This document shows, piece by piece, positions 26,362 to 35,185 of a DNA stretch of 64,000 nucleotides. Made by a program: the position numbers and the translations under genes. Each line of letters begins with the position of its first letter. Positions within the stretch are counted from its first letter, which is position 1. Below the pieces are notes generated by a model. The model searched no databases. It saw only the letters and a list, made by a program, of their open reading frames with translations, and was not told where the DNA came from. Source of the stretch: Brucella pseudintermedia (lineage in GTDB: Bacteria > Pseudomonadota > Alphaproteobacteria > Rhizobiales > Rhizobiaceae); the NCBI RefSeq assembly GCF_042697365.1, contig NZ_CP137604.1; one strand, written 5' to 3'.

Positions 26362-27690
26362 ATGCGTCTGTCGCGGTATTTTTTGCCTATTCTGAAGGAA
26401 AACCCCAAGGAGGCGGAAATCGTCTCCCACAGGCTGATGCTGCGCTCGGGCATGATCCGTCAACAGTCGGCCGGCATTTATGCCTGGCTGCCGATCGGCC
26501 TGAAGGTGCTGAACAAGGTCTGCGACATCATTCGCGAAGAGCAGAACCGCGCCGGCGCCAATGAAATCCTGATGCCGACCATCCAGTCCGCCGAGCTGTG
26601 GCGCGAAAGCGGCCGCTATGACGCCTACGGCAAGGAAATGCTGCGCATTCAGGACCGGCAGGAGCGCGAAATGCTCTTCGGCCCGACCAATGAGGAAATG
26701 GTCACGGATATTTTCCGGTCCTATGTGCGCTCCTACAAGGATCTGCCGCTCAATCTCTACCACATCCAGTGGAAGTTCCGCGATGAAGTGCGCCCGCGTT
26801 TCGGTGTCATGCGCTCACGCGAATTCCTGATGAAGGACGCCTATTCGTTCGACCTCGACTATGAGGGCGCGAAAATGGCTTACTACCGCATGTTCGTGTC
26901 TTATCTGCGCACCTTCGCCCGCGTCGGCTTGCAGGCGATCCCGATGCGCGCCGATACCGGCCCGATTGGCGGCGACCTTTCCCACGAATTCATCATTCTG
27001 GCGGAAACCGGCGAAAGCCAGGTTTTCTGCGACAAGGCCTATCTCGATCTGGCCGTGCCGGGCGCGGACACCGATTTCCGCAACGATGCGCAACTCACCG
27101 ACATCGTTCAGCGCTGGACGACGCCTTATGCGGCGACCGACGAAATGCATGACGAGGCCGACTGGGCCAAGGTGAAGCCTGAAAATCAGGTTTCCGCGCG
27201 CGGCATCGAAGTCGGCCACATCTTCCATTTCGGCACCAAATATTCCGAACCGATGGGCGCGAAAGTGCAGGGCCCGGATGGTAAGGAACATCTGGTTTCC
27301 ATGGGTTCCTACGGCATCGGCCCGTCGCGCCTTGTCGCGGCCGCCATCGAAGCCTTCCACGACGATGCAGGCATTATCTGGCCGAAGGCCATCGCGCCGT
27401 TCGGTGCCGGCATCGTCAACATGAAGCCGGGCGACGAAGGCTGCGACGCCGTGAGCGAAAAGCTCTACGAGGCGCTGACCAATGCAGGCGTCGATCCGCT
27501 GCTCGACGACACGGACGACCGTCCGGGCGCGAAATTCGCCACGATGGACCTGATCGGCCTGCCGACGCAGGTGATCGTCGGACCGCGCGGCGTCGCCGCC
27601 GGTGAAGTCGAAATCAAGGATCGCAAGACCGGCGAACGCCAGAACCTGAGCGTCGAAGCCGCGATCAATCTCTTGACGGCAGAAGCATGA
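26362..27690 (+). CDS. proS: Prolyl-tRNA synthetase (short alphaproteobacterial type)
   Basis: The 442-residue class II synthetase has motif 1 around LRSGMIRQQSAGIYAWLPIG, motif 2 in YHIQWKFRDEVRPRFGVMRS, and motif 3 near MGSYGIGPSRLVAAAIE. The C-terminal anticodon-binding domain covers about 345-442. It lacks the INS editing domain, as in mitochondrial-like ProRS of alphaproteobacteria. The start at 26362 matches the family; the ATG four codons upstream has no better ribosome site. The stop overlaps the next start (ATGA). Confidence 0.95.
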   Translation: MRLSRYFLPILKENPKEAEIVSHRLMLRSGMIRQQSAGIYAWLPIGLKVLNKVCDIIREEQNRAGANEILMPTIQSAELWRESGRYDAYGKEMLRIQDRQEREMLFGPTNEEMVTDIFRSYVRSYKDLPLNLYHIQWKFRDEVRPRFGVMRSREFLMKDAYSFDLDYEGAKMAYYRMFVSYLRTFARVGLQAIPMRADTGPIGGDLSHEFIILAETGESQVFCDKAYLDLAVPGADTDFRNDAQLTDIVQRWTTPYAATDEMHDEADWAKVKPENQVSARGIEVGHIFHFGTKYSEPMGAKVQGPDGKEHLVSMGSYGIGPSRLVAAAIEAFHDDAGIIWPKAIAPFGAGIVNMKPGDEGCDAVSEKLYEALTNAGVDPLLDDTDDRPGAKFATMDLIGLPTQVIVGPRGVAAGEVEIKDRKTGERQNLSVEAAINLLTAEA

Positions 27691-29003
27691 GCAACGCGGC
27701 GGCAGCAAAATCCGGGGACAAGGCAAAGGTGGCCCAAAAGGCTCCCAAGTCCGGTCCATTCTCGGCCTATGAGCGGATGATCGCCTGGCGATATCTGCGC
27801 GCGCGCCGCCGCGAGACTTTCATCTCGGTCATTGCCGGGTTTTCCTTCACTGGCATCATGCTGGGCGTGGCGACCCTCATCATCGTCATGGCGGTGATGA
27901 ACGGCTTCCGCGCCGAGCTGCTAACCCGCATTCTCGGCATCAACGGCCATCTCATCATGCAGCCGATTGACCGTCCGCTGGACGATTATGCCGATCTCAT
28001 CAAGCGGATCGACGCTATTCCCGGCATCAAGTTCGCCATTCCCGTCGTGGAAGGGCAGGCGCTTGTGCAGGGCAATATCGGCGCTGGCAATGGCGCGCTG
28101 ATCCGTGGCTTGCGTGAGGAAGATCTGGACAAGCTCAAGCTCGTTTCCGGCAATATTCGCCAGGGTACGCTCCAGGGCTTCGATCAGGCCGGCGGCGTCG
28201 CCATCGGCACCCGCATGGCGGAAAATCTCGGCCTTTCCATCGGCGATACGCTGCGCGTGATCTCGCCGGACGGCGATGTCACCCCCTTCGGCGTCAATCC
28301 GCGCGTGAAGGCGTATCCGATTGTCGCCATCTTCGAGATTGGCATGTCGGAATATGACGCCTCCATTGTCATGATGCCGCTTTCCGAGGCGCAGCTTTTC
28401 TTCAATCAGGAAGGCAAGGTGCAATCGCTTGAAATCTTTGTCGATAATCCCGACAAGGTGGATGCGATGCGCGCGCCTGTGGAAGAGGCGGCGGGACGCC
28501 AGCTTTCGCTTGTCGACTGGCGCCAGCGCAACCAGACTTTCTTCTCGGCGCTGGAAGTCGAGCGCAACGTCATGTTCATGATCCTGACGCTGATCGTGCT
28601 CGTGGCGGCGCTCAACATCATTTCCGGCCTCATCATGCTGGTGAAGGACAAGGGGCATGATATTGCGATCCTGCGCACCATGGGGGCAACTCGTGGCGCG
28701 GTGATGCGCATATTCCTGATGACGGGCGCTGCCATCGGCGTCACCGGCACGGTGGCCGGTGTGGTTCTGGGCGTCGTCGTGTGCCTCAATGTCGAGCGAA
28801 TCCGCGAGTTTTTCTCGTGGCTCTCCGGCACCACGCTTTTCAATCCGGAACTTTATTTCCTGAGCCAACTGCCTGCAAAAATGGACCCCGGCGAAACGAT
28901 TTCCGTCATCGTCATGGCTCTGGTGCTTTCGTTCATCGCCACCATTTTCCCGGCCTGGCGCGCTGCCAAGCTCGATCCGGTCGAAGCATTGAGGTATGAA
29001 TAA
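27687..29003 (+). CDS. lolC: Lipoprotein-releasing ABC transporter permease LolC/LolE
   Basis: The 438-residue inner-membrane permease has one helix near the N-terminus (about 45-67), a large periplasmic domain (70-290), and three C-terminal helices. It contains the typical MIAWRYLRARRRETFISVIAGFS opening and an ending WRAAKLDPVEALRYE. With LolD it releases outer-membrane lipoproteins to the LolA carrier. Only one permease gene is present, so it may act as a homodimer. It overlaps proS by four bases and lolD by one. Confidence 0.93.
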   Translation: MSNAAAAKSGDKAKVAQKAPKSGPFSAYERMIAWRYLRARRRETFISVIAGFSFTGIMLGVATLIIVMAVMNGFRAELLTRILGINGHLIMQPIDRPLDDYADLIKRIDAIPGIKFAIPVVEGQALVQGNIGAGNGALIRGLREEDLDKLKLVSGNIRQGTLQGFDQAGGVAIGTRMAENLGLSIGDTLRVISPDGDVTPFGVNPRVKAYPIVAIFEIGMSEYDASIVMMPLSEAQLFFNQEGKVQSLEIFVDNPDKVDAMRAPVEEAAGRQLSLVDWRQRNQTFFSALEVERNVMFMILTLIVLVAALNIISGLIMLVKDKGHDIAILRTMGATRGAVMRIFLMTGAAIGVTGTVAGVVLGVVVCLNVERIREFFSWLSGTTLFNPELYFLSQLPAKMDPGETISVIVMALVLSFIATIFPAWRAAKLDPVEALRYE

Positions 29004-29686
29004 TGGCGGCTGAAATCATCATGCGGCTGCAACGCGTCGGCCGCGCCTATAAGGAAGCCGACCGTGAACTGGTGATCCTCAAGGATGCCGATTTCACGCT
29101 GCGTCGCGGCGAGATGGTTGCGCTTGTCGCGCCATCGGGCGCGGGCAAGTCTACCTTGCTGCACACCGCAGGCCTTCTGGAACGTCCCGATGAGGGAGAG
29201 GTTTTCCTTGACGGGCGCTCCTGCAGCAAGCTTTCCGATGATGAGCGGACGGCGGTGCGCCGCAACGACATCGGCTTCGTCTATCAGTTCCATCACCTGC
29301 TCCCGGAATTTTCCGCGCTGGAAAATGTGATGATGCCGCAGATGATCCGCGGACTGTCGAAGAAGCAGGCAGCAGAGCGCGCGCAGCAGCTTCTTGAATA
29401 TATGAAGATCGGCAAGCGTGCCTCGCATCGCCCGTCGGAACTTTCCGGCGGCGAGCAGCAGCGTGTCGCCATTGCCCGCGCCGTCGCCAATGCGCCGCTT
29501 GTTCTTCTGGCGGACGAGCCGACCGGCAACCTCGACCCGACGACTTCGTCTTATGTCTTCGGTGCTCTGGAAGCGCTCGTGCGCCAGTCCGGGCTTGCTG
29601 CCCTGATCGCCACTCACAATCACGAACTGGCTGGCCGCATGGACCGGCGCGTGACGCTCAAGGACGGTAAGGTCGTCGACCTTTAA
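29003..29686 (+). CDS. lolD: Lipoprotein-releasing ABC transporter ATP-binding protein
   Basis: The 227-residue ATPase of the Lol exporter has Walker A APSGAGKST at 43-51, the Q-loop in VYQFHHLLPEF, the signature LSGGEQQ at 147-153, Walker B LLADEPTG at 168-175 and a switch His in ATHNHEL. It begins at the last base of the permease stop codon (TAATG), so translation is coupled. Confidence 0.95.
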   Translation: MAAEIIMRLQRVGRAYKEADRELVILKDADFTLRRGEMVALVAPSGAGKSTLLHTAGLLERPDEGEVFLDGRSCSKLSDDERTAVRRNDIGFVYQFHHLLPEFSALENVMMPQMIRGLSKKQAAERAQQLLEYMKIGKRASHRPSELSGGEQQRVAIARAVANAPLVLLADEPTGNLDPTTSSYVFGALEALVRQSGLAALIATHNHELAGRMDRRVTLKDGKVVDL

Positions 29687-29705
29687 AACTTCCACATTAC
29701 AGTAG

Positions 29706-29763
29706 CACCTCATCCTGAGGAGCCGCCTCAGGCGGCGTCTCGAAGGGCGAGGTGCGGCTCCGC
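29706..29763 (+). repeat. Palindromic intergenic repeat, family A, copy 1
   Basis: It begins CACCTCATCCTGAGGAGCCG and continues GGCGGCGTCTCGAAGGGCGA to GCGGCTCCGC. Internal complementarity lets it fold. Copy 2 lies 203 bases on, and related copies occur at 53681. Confidence 0.85.
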
Positions 29764-29908
29764 TATCAGCGCGTTCCTGTTTGGTCGAACAGGCCAGCGT
29801 TCCCATCTATTCTACTGTGCGTTTGATCGGGCAGGACCTTTGGGCCTTCCTATATATTCCCGTGCCCCTTGTCTTGGCGTTCAGGACGTCATGCAACCGC
29901 CCCGCCAG

Positions 29909-29966
29909 CACCTCATCCTGAGGAGCCGTCGTAGGCGGCGTCTCGAAGGGCGAGGTGCGGCTCCGC
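29909..29966 (+). repeat. Palindromic intergenic repeat, family A, copy 2
   Basis: Nearly identical to copy 1, differing mainly in the GTCGTAGG segment. The bases after both copies also share CGTTCCCATC, so the duplication includes some flank. Confidence 0.85.
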
Positions 29967-30086
29967 CTGAACAGGCTCTCGTTCAGCCTCGCAACGTTCC
30001 CATCCCACTGTTCTTCCGTAGCCTGTCCTGCGGTTGTGTATTCACTATTCGTAAACCCTAAAATAAATGCCGGTGCAAAACGGGTG

Positions 30087-30092
30087 TTGACT
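30087..30092 (+). promoter_or_regulatory. -35 element of the SOS peptide promoter
   Basis: TTGACT matches the -35 consensus at five of six bases and lies four bases before the LexA box. A TTGCGA at 30092-30097 with AATAAA at 30115-30120 (17-base spacer) is an alternative pair. Either way the LexA site would cover the promoter. Confidence 0.5.
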
Positions 30093-30095
30093 TGC

Positions 30096-30110
30096 GAACA
30101 AAAATAGAAC
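30096..30110. promoter_or_regulatory. LexA (SOS) box, GTTC-N7-GTTC type
   Basis: GAACAAAAATAGAAC is GAAC-N7-GAAC, which is GTTC-N7-GTTC on the other strand, the exact alphaproteobacterial LexA-binding direct repeat. It overlaps a promoter and lies 39 bases before the start of a 28-aa membrane peptide gene. Confidence 0.8.
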
Positions 30111-30148
30111 AAAAAATAAACATACGTGAACACAGAGGAGTTTCTCAC

Positions 30149-30235
30149 ATGACCGATCTCGTCCACGACGTTCTGTCTTTCATTTCGGTAAGCCTGTTCA
30201 TTGCAACCTTCGCCATCTGGGTGAGCGCGATTTGA
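30149..30235 (+). CDS. 28-aa single-pass membrane peptide under LexA control (SidA-like candidate)
   Basis: This micro-gene begins MTDLVHDVLSFISVSLF and ends WVSAI. GAGGAG lies eight bases before its ATG. Residues 9-28 form one hydrophobic helix after a short acidic N-terminus. A perfect LexA box covers its promoter, so it should be induced by DNA damage. Caulobacter SidA, a 29-residue inner-membrane SOS-induced division inhibitor, has the same size, topology and regulation. No sequence identity is claimed; the analogy is inferred. The gene before it is lolD and the one after is dnaE. Confidence 0.7.
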   Translation: MTDLVHDVLSFISVSLFIATFAIWVSAI

Positions 30236-30245
30236 AGGAAATAGA

Positions 30246-30292
30246 GCATGTCTTCCAAAAAGCGGGAACCGGTTTTGGGAACAAAGACATGC
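30246..30292. repeat. Intergenic palindrome, family B
   Basis: Arms GCATGTCTT and AGACATGC enclose CCAAAA and TTTTGG. It begins eleven bases after the SOS peptide stop and may serve as its mRNA 3' hairpin. Confidence 0.65.
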
Positions 30293-30304
30293 GTAAAAGA
30301 TAGG

Positions 30305-30337
30305 GCATTTCCGGTGATTTCGGAAAACTGGAAATGC
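30305..30337. repeat. Intergenic palindrome, family B
   Basis: GCATTTCC (30305-30312) and GGAAATGC (30330-30337) are exact inverted arms, with a short core. Confidence 0.65.
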
Positions 30338-30605
30338 TTTGGCGGGTTCCTGTGAACCAGCGCCAGCGCGGCGATAGTCTTACTGGACATAGCCGCATCA
30401 TTCCCCGAAACTGATGCTTTCAGGCGACAGAGTCGCCAGCCGCGATGAATCACGAATGTGGTTCATGCTTGAAGCAATGTGCTATCAGGCGGCTACTGTA
30501 TCGGCTCGAAGATCGAAATCGATTTTCGGATAGTCCGATGCATGGATTTGGAGCGTCGGATGTATGTCCATCCGGGCGGCTCGGCAGATGATCGGGGTCG
30601 ATGGA

Positions 30606-33600
30606 ATGAGTGATGCAGCAGCAGCCAGTGCAGCAAATGACGGTGCTTTGACGCCACGTTTCGTGCATCTGCGCGTACACTCGGCCTATTCCTTGCTGGA
30701 GGGCGCGTTGCCGCTCGGCAAGATCATCAAACAGGCGATTGCCGATGAGGCCCCGGCTATCGCAGTCACCGACACCAACAATCTGTTCGGTGCGCTTGAA
30801 TTTGCGCAGAAGGCATCGAAGGACGGGCTGCAGCCGATTATCGGTTGCCAGATCGATGTTGCCTTCGGCGATCATGCCGACAATGGACGCAGCGCCAATC
30901 GCCGCGTCGCGCTGGACCTTGCCCCCATCGTGCTGCTCGCGGCGACGGAGGAGGGCTATGCGAATATCGTGCGGCTCGTCAGCCGCGCCTTTCTGGACAC
31001 CCCGGCGGGTGATCCGGTGCATGTCGAGGCGGGCTGGCTGCCGCCATTGGCGAAAGATGTCATCGTGCTTTCCGGCGGCGCATTGGGGCCGATCGGTCGC
31101 GCTTTTGCCGCCGACCGCCCCGACAGGGCCGAGGCGCGGCTTGCCTTTCTGCGGGAAGCCTTCGGCGACAGGCTTTATGTCGAGTTGCAGCGTCAGGCAG
31201 GCTATGACCGTGCGCTGGAAGCAAAGACCGTGGCGCTTGCCTATGAGATGGACCTGCCTCTGGTGGCCACCAATGAGGCTTTCTTTCTCAAGGCGGAAGA
31301 TTTCGAGGCTCATGATGCGCTTCTCGCCATCGCGGAAGGGCAGATTCTCTCAAACGATGATCGCCGCCGCCTGACGCCGGATCATCATCTGAAAAGCCGT
31401 GCGGAAATGGCGGCGCTCTTTGCCGATCTGCCGGAAGCGCTTGAAAACACGGTGGAGATTGCCCAGCGCTGCAGCTGGTACACGCAGACGCGCAAGCCGA
31501 TCCTGCCGCGCTTCACGGGCGAATCGGACGATCCGGAAGCGGCGCTTCAGGCCGAGGCTGACGAACTGGCGCGGCAGGCGCGTGAGGGCCTGAAAATGCG
31601 GCTTGAAACGGCGGGCCTCGCGGAAGGCTATACGGCGGAACAATATGCCGAGCGTCTCGAGTACGAGATCGGCATCATCACCCGCATGAAGTTTCCCGGC
31701 TACTTCCTGATCGTTGCCGACTTCATCAAATGGGCCAAGGCCCATGGTATTCCGGTCGGGCCGGGCCGTGGTTCGGGTGCCGGTTCGCTCGTCGCCTATG
31801 CGCTGACGATTACCGACGTCGATCCGCTGCGTTTCTCCCTGCTTTTCGAACGCTTCCTCAACCCGGACCGCGTTTCGATGCCCGACTTCGATATCGATTT
31901 CTGTCAGGATCGCCGCGAAGAGGTGATCCGCTATGTGCAGGAAAAATACGGGCGCGATCAGGTTGCGCAGATCATCACTTTCGGAACCTTGCAGGCCCGC
32001 GCTGTGCTGCGCGATGTGGGGCGCGTTCTGGAAATGCCTTATGGTCAGGTCGACCGCCTGTGCAAGCTGGTGCCGCAGAACCCGGCCAATCCGGTGTCGC
32101 TGGCGCAGGCCATCGAGACCGAACCGAAGATCAACGAAGAGCGCGAGAAGGAGCCGGTCGTCGGGCGGCTTCTCGATATGGCGCTCAAGCTTGAGGGGCT
32201 TTACCGCCACGCCTCGACCCACGCTGCCGGTATCGTGATCGGTGACCGTCCGCTGTCCGAACTGGTGCCCATGTATCGCGATCCGCGTTCCGACATGCCG
32301 GTCACCCAGTTCAACATGAAGTGGGTCGAGCAGGCGGGACTGGTCAAGTTCGACTTTCTCGGCCTCAAGACGCTGACCGTTCTGGAAACGGCGGTCAAGC
32401 TGGTGGCGCGCAAGGGCATTGAGATCGACCTGTCCCATGTGCCGCTCGATGATCCGCTCACTTATGAAATGCTGTCGCGCGGCGAAACGGTCGGCGTGTT
32501 CCAGGTTGAAAGTGCGGGTATGCGCAAGGCGCTGCTCGGCATGCGCCCGGACCGGATCGAGGACATTATTGCGCTTGTGGCGCTTTATCGTCCCGGCCCG
32601 ATGGAGAACATCCCGACCTATAATGCGCGCAAGAACGGCGAGGAGGAGATTGCCTCCATTCACCCGAAGATCGACCACCTGATCAAGGAAACGCAGGGCG
32701 TTATCGTCTATCAGGAACAGGTGATGCAGATCGCGCAGGTGCTTTCGGGCTATTCGCTCGGTGAAGCCGACCTTCTGCGCCGCGCCATGGGCAAGAAGAT
32801 CCGCGAGGAGATGGACAAGCAGCGCGTCCGTTTTGTGGACGGCGCGATTGAGGGCGGCGTCGACAAGGCGCAGGCCAACATGATCTTCGACCTCTTGGCC
32901 AAGTTCGCCGACTATGGCTTCAACAAGTCGCACGCCGCCGCTTATGCCATCGTCTCCTACCAGACGGCCTATATGAAGGCGCATTATCCGGTCGAGTTCC
33001 TCGCCGCGTCGATGACCTACGATATGTCGAACACCGACAAGCTCAACGATTTCCGCCGCGAGGCGAACCGTCTGGGCATTGAGGTCGTGCCGCCGTCGGT
33101 GATGACTTCTTTCCGTCCGTTTGAGGTTGGCGAGAAAAAGATTTTCTACTCGCTTGCCGCCATCAAGGGCGTCGGCGAGGCGGCCGTCGATCATATTGTC
33201 GCGGTGCGGGCCGAAAAGCCCTTTGAAAGCCTTGAGGATTTCTGCGAGCGGGTCGATCCGCGCATCGTCAATCGTCGGGTGCTGGAAAGCCTCATCAATG
33301 CCGGCGCGATGGATTGCTTCGGTCGCGAGCGCCCGGCCATGAGTGCTGGCATGGACCGCATCATGGGCTTTGCCCAGCGCACGCAGGAAAATGCCGCAAG
33401 CGGCCAGTCCGATATTTTCGGCCTGTCCGGCGCGCCCAAGGAAAAGCTTATCCTGCCGCAGGCAGCACCTTGGCTGCCTTCGGAAATGCTGCATCGCGAG
33501 TTTCAGGCGGTCGGCTTCTATCTGTCGGCGCATCCGCTCGATGAATATCGCGACGTGCTGAACCGGATGCGCGTTCAAAGCTGGGCGGATTTCTCCGCCG

Positions 33601-34097
33601 CCGTCAAGCGCGGCGCCAATGCCGGGCGTCTGGCGGGCACCGTGACCGCCCGTCAGGAGCGCAAGACCCGCACCGGCAACAAGATGGGCATTGTGTCATT
33701 GTCGGACGCCAGCGGCCAGTTCGAGGCGGTGCTGTTTTCGGAAGGGCTCGCGCAATATCGCGATCTGCTGGAAAGCGGCAAGTCGGTGGTGATCACGGTT
33801 CAGGCGGAAAACCGACCCGAAGGCATTGGCTTGCGCATACAGACGGTGCAGTCGCTCGAAGATGAGGCCTGCCGGATGCAAAAGGCGATGCGGCTTTATC
33901 TGCGCTCGGCCGATGCGGTCCGTCATATCGCGCCGCATTTCAACACGCGCGGCGACGGTCAGGTGAGCCTCATCGTCATCAAGGATAACGGCCAGCGCGA
34001 AGTCGAAATCGAATTGCCGCACCGTTATCGCGTCAGCCCGCAGATCGCCAGCGCCATGAAATCCATTCAGGGCGTCGTGGACGTGGAGCTGGTCTGA
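30606..34097 (+). CDS. dnaE: DNA polymerase III subunit alpha
   Basis: The 1163-residue replicative polymerase has an N-terminal PHP domain (FVHLRVHSAYSLLEGALPLG), the polymerase core with catalytic aspartates in MPDFDIDFCQDRREEV, conserved blocks GRGSGAGSLVAYALTITDVD and FGTLQARAVLRDVGRVL, the finger GVFQVESAGMRKALL, then helix-hairpin-helix and OB domains ending near 1000-1163. It is the chromosomal DnaE1 type, not the DnaE2 mutagenesis polymerase, since imuA/imuB are absent. The start at 30606 was preferred because homology begins soon after; 30564 is an in-frame alternative. Confidence 0.95.
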   Translation: MSDAAAASAANDGALTPRFVHLRVHSAYSLLEGALPLGKIIKQAIADEAPAIAVTDTNNLFGALEFAQKASKDGLQPIIGCQIDVAFGDHADNGRSANRRVALDLAPIVLLAATEEGYANIVRLVSRAFLDTPAGDPVHVEAGWLPPLAKDVIVLSGGALGPIGRAFAADRPDRAEARLAFLREAFGDRLYVELQRQAGYDRALEAKTVALAYEMDLPLVATNEAFFLKAEDFEAHDALLAIAEGQILSNDDRRRLTPDHHLKSRAEMAALFADLPEALENTVEIAQRCSWYTQTRKPILPRFTGESDDPEAALQAEADELARQAREGLKMRLETAGLAEGYTAEQYAERLEYEIGIITRMKFPGYFLIVADFIKWAKAHGIPVGPGRGSGAGSLVAYALTITDVDPLRFSLLFERFLNPDRVSMPDFDIDFCQDRREEVIRYVQEKYGRDQVAQIITFGTLQARAVLRDVGRVLEMPYGQVDRLCKLVPQNPANPVSLAQAIETEPKINEEREKEPVVGRLLDMALKLEGLYRHASTHAAGIVIGDRPLSELVPMYRDPRSDMPVTQFNMKWVEQAGLVKFDFLGLKTLTVLETAVKLVARKGIEIDLSHVPLDDPLTYEMLSRGETVGVFQVESAGMRKALLGMRPDRIEDIIALVALYRPGPMENIPTYNARKNGEEEIASIHPKIDHLIKETQGVIVYQEQVMQIAQVLSGYSLGEADLLRRAMGKKIREEMDKQRVRFVDGAIEGGVDKAQANMIFDLLAKFADYGFNKSHAAAYAIVSYQTAYMKAHYPVEFLAASMTYDMSNTDKLNDFRREANRLGIEVVPPSVMTSFRPFEVGEKKIFYSLAAIKGVGEAAVDHIVAVRAEKPFESLEDFCERVDPRIVNRRVLESLINAGAMDCFGRERPAMSAGMDRIMGFAQRTQENAASGQSDIFGLSGAPKEKLILPQAAPWLPSEMLHREFQAVGFYLSAHPLDEYRDVLNRMRVQSWADFSAAVKRGANAGRLAGTVTARQERKTRTGNKMGIVSLSDASGQFEAVLFSEGLAQYRDLLESGKSVVITVQAENRPEGIGLRIQTVQSLEDEACRMQKAMRLYLRSADAVRHIAPHFNTRGDGQVSLIVIKDNGQREVEIELPHRYRVSPQIASAMKSIQGVVDVELV

Positions 34098-34107
34098 GAT
34101 AATTAAG

Positions 34108-34133
34108 GCAAAACGGGAACGTGCCCGTTTTGC
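34108..34133. terminator. Hairpin terminator after dnaE
   Basis: GCAAAACGGG and CCCGTTTTGC form a perfect 10-bp stem with a six-base loop, eleven bases after the dnaE stop. The T-rich tail is short. It lies between convergent genes and may act in both directions. Confidence 0.65.
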
Positions 34134-34229
34134 AGTCTTCTTGCACGTAAAACCGGCGGTAATGTCGGTATTTCACCACGGATTTTGTGGCGAACGCCCG
34201 TCAAAAATGTGGCATTTTTGTGATTTCGC

Positions 34230-34871
34230 TCAATAGGCGGCGGTGAAACGCTTGCGGATATGCTGGCCTTTTTCAGCCTCGTCCAGAATGGCGACGGCCA
34301 GATCAGCGACCGAAATCTTGCTTTCACCCTTGTCGTCGAACACGGGTTCGTCTCCGCCGAGACGATATTTTCCGGTGCGTTCCCTCGGCTGGAGAATGAT
34401 TGCGGGCGACACGAATGTCCATTCCAATCCATCCTCGCCGCGCAGGTCTTCCAGTGCCTGACGCGCCCCGAGTGCGCCTTCCTTCCATTCGGCGGGGAAT
34501 TCGGGCGAGTCGACCAATTGCTTGCCGTTGATCGAAAGGCTGCCAGCGCCGCCAACAGCTATAAGGCGCTTGACGCCCGCCTTTTTGGTGGCTTCCGTGA
34601 TGGAGCGGCTGCCATTGATGTGGTTTTCGCGGATATTCTCGTCGTTCCAGCCCGGATTGTAGGCCGAAATCACGATGTCGTGGCCTGCAAGCTGGCCCGC
34701 AAGCGCATCGGTGTCGAACACGTCGGCCTTCACCGCTGTTACATTGGCAAGCTTTTCCACTTTCTCGGGATGGCGAACCAGCGCGGTCACCTGATTGCCG
34801 CGTGCGGCTGCTTCCTTCAAAATTGCGGCGCCTACAAATCCCGTTGCGCCGATCAGTGCGATCCTGGTCAT
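34230..34871 (-). CDS. NmrA-like NAD(P)-binding reductase
   Basis: The 213-residue Rossmann protein begins with the dinucleotide motif RIALIGATGFVGAAILKEA. It then shows VTALVRHPEKVEKLANVTAVKAD and the YNPG segment, as in atypical short-chain dehydrogenases of the NmrA/YwnB group. Members act as NAD(P)H-dependent reductases or redox sensors; the substrate is unknown. It is divergent from an HxlR regulator gene, a common pairing in redox or electrophile response. Confidence 0.85.
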   Translation of the reverse strand: MTRIALIGATGFVGAAILKEAAARGNQVTALVRHPEKVEKLANVTAVKADVFDTDALAGQLAGHDIVISAYNPGWNDENIRENHINGSRSITEATKKAGVKRLIAVGGAGSLSINGKQLVDSPEFPAEWKEGALGARQALEDLRGEDGLEWTFVSPAIILQPRERTGKYRLGGDEPVFDDKGESKISVADLAVAILDEAEKGQHIRKRFTAAY

Positions 34872-35185
34872 GGCATTTTCCTTTCCGATCTTCTCGTATC
34901 GAACGAATTGAGGTATGTTTCGTAATCAGGTTATTTCTGATAACCAGATAAGCGATGCTGCCATGCGTGTGAAGAACGCACTTTTACATGTTCAAGGTAC
35001 ATGGAAGTAACTGCGTCGAAGGCAAGTATTGGGAACAGGGCGATGAAGCCGAAAGGTAAATTCGATCTATCCGCTTGTTTTCATATAGTTTTGTCGGCGA
35101 CGATACCCGGAATGGTGCGAAATTGGCGCGGCTCGGACGATGAAGCGCACGTCAGCGGGCAGGCGGCCTGCGCCAGGAGAAACAG
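34872..35185. other. Divergent control region between the NmrA-like and HxlR genes
   Basis: 314 bases holding one clear palindrome (34925-34949) close to the reductase start, and no other gene. A short plus-strand frame at 35001 runs into the HxlR start and has no ribosome site. Confidence 0.7.
34925..34949. promoter_or_regulatory. Candidate HxlR operator
   Basis: ATCAGGTTAT and ATAACCAGAT are 10-base inverted arms with one mismatch around TTCTG. It lies 54 bases upstream of the reductase start, between divergent genes, as expected for the binding site of the HxlR-type regulator. Confidence 0.6.

Larger units (their letters stand above)
29687..30148. other. Repeat-rich region between lolD and the SOS peptide gene
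   Basis: About 460 bases hold two copies of a palindromic intergenic repeat (29706 and 29909) and, near the right end, a promoter with a LexA box. No protein gene is supported in it. Confidence 0.7.
30236..30605. other. Region between the SOS peptide gene and dnaE
   Basis: About 370 bases with two palindromes of the dispersed family (30246-30292, 30305-30337) and otherwise no supported gene. The dnaE promoter was not located. Confidence 0.6.

Noticed and set aside
31350..33578. A 742-codon minus-strand frame opposite dnaE
   Set aside because: It is antisense to the conserved polymerase core, His/Arg/Asp-rich and without a family.
30606..34097. dnaE as the SOS-inducible dnaE2
   Set aside because: It has the full replicative DnaE1 layout, and imuA/imuB are absent; the LexA box is 500 bases upstream and serves the micro-gene.
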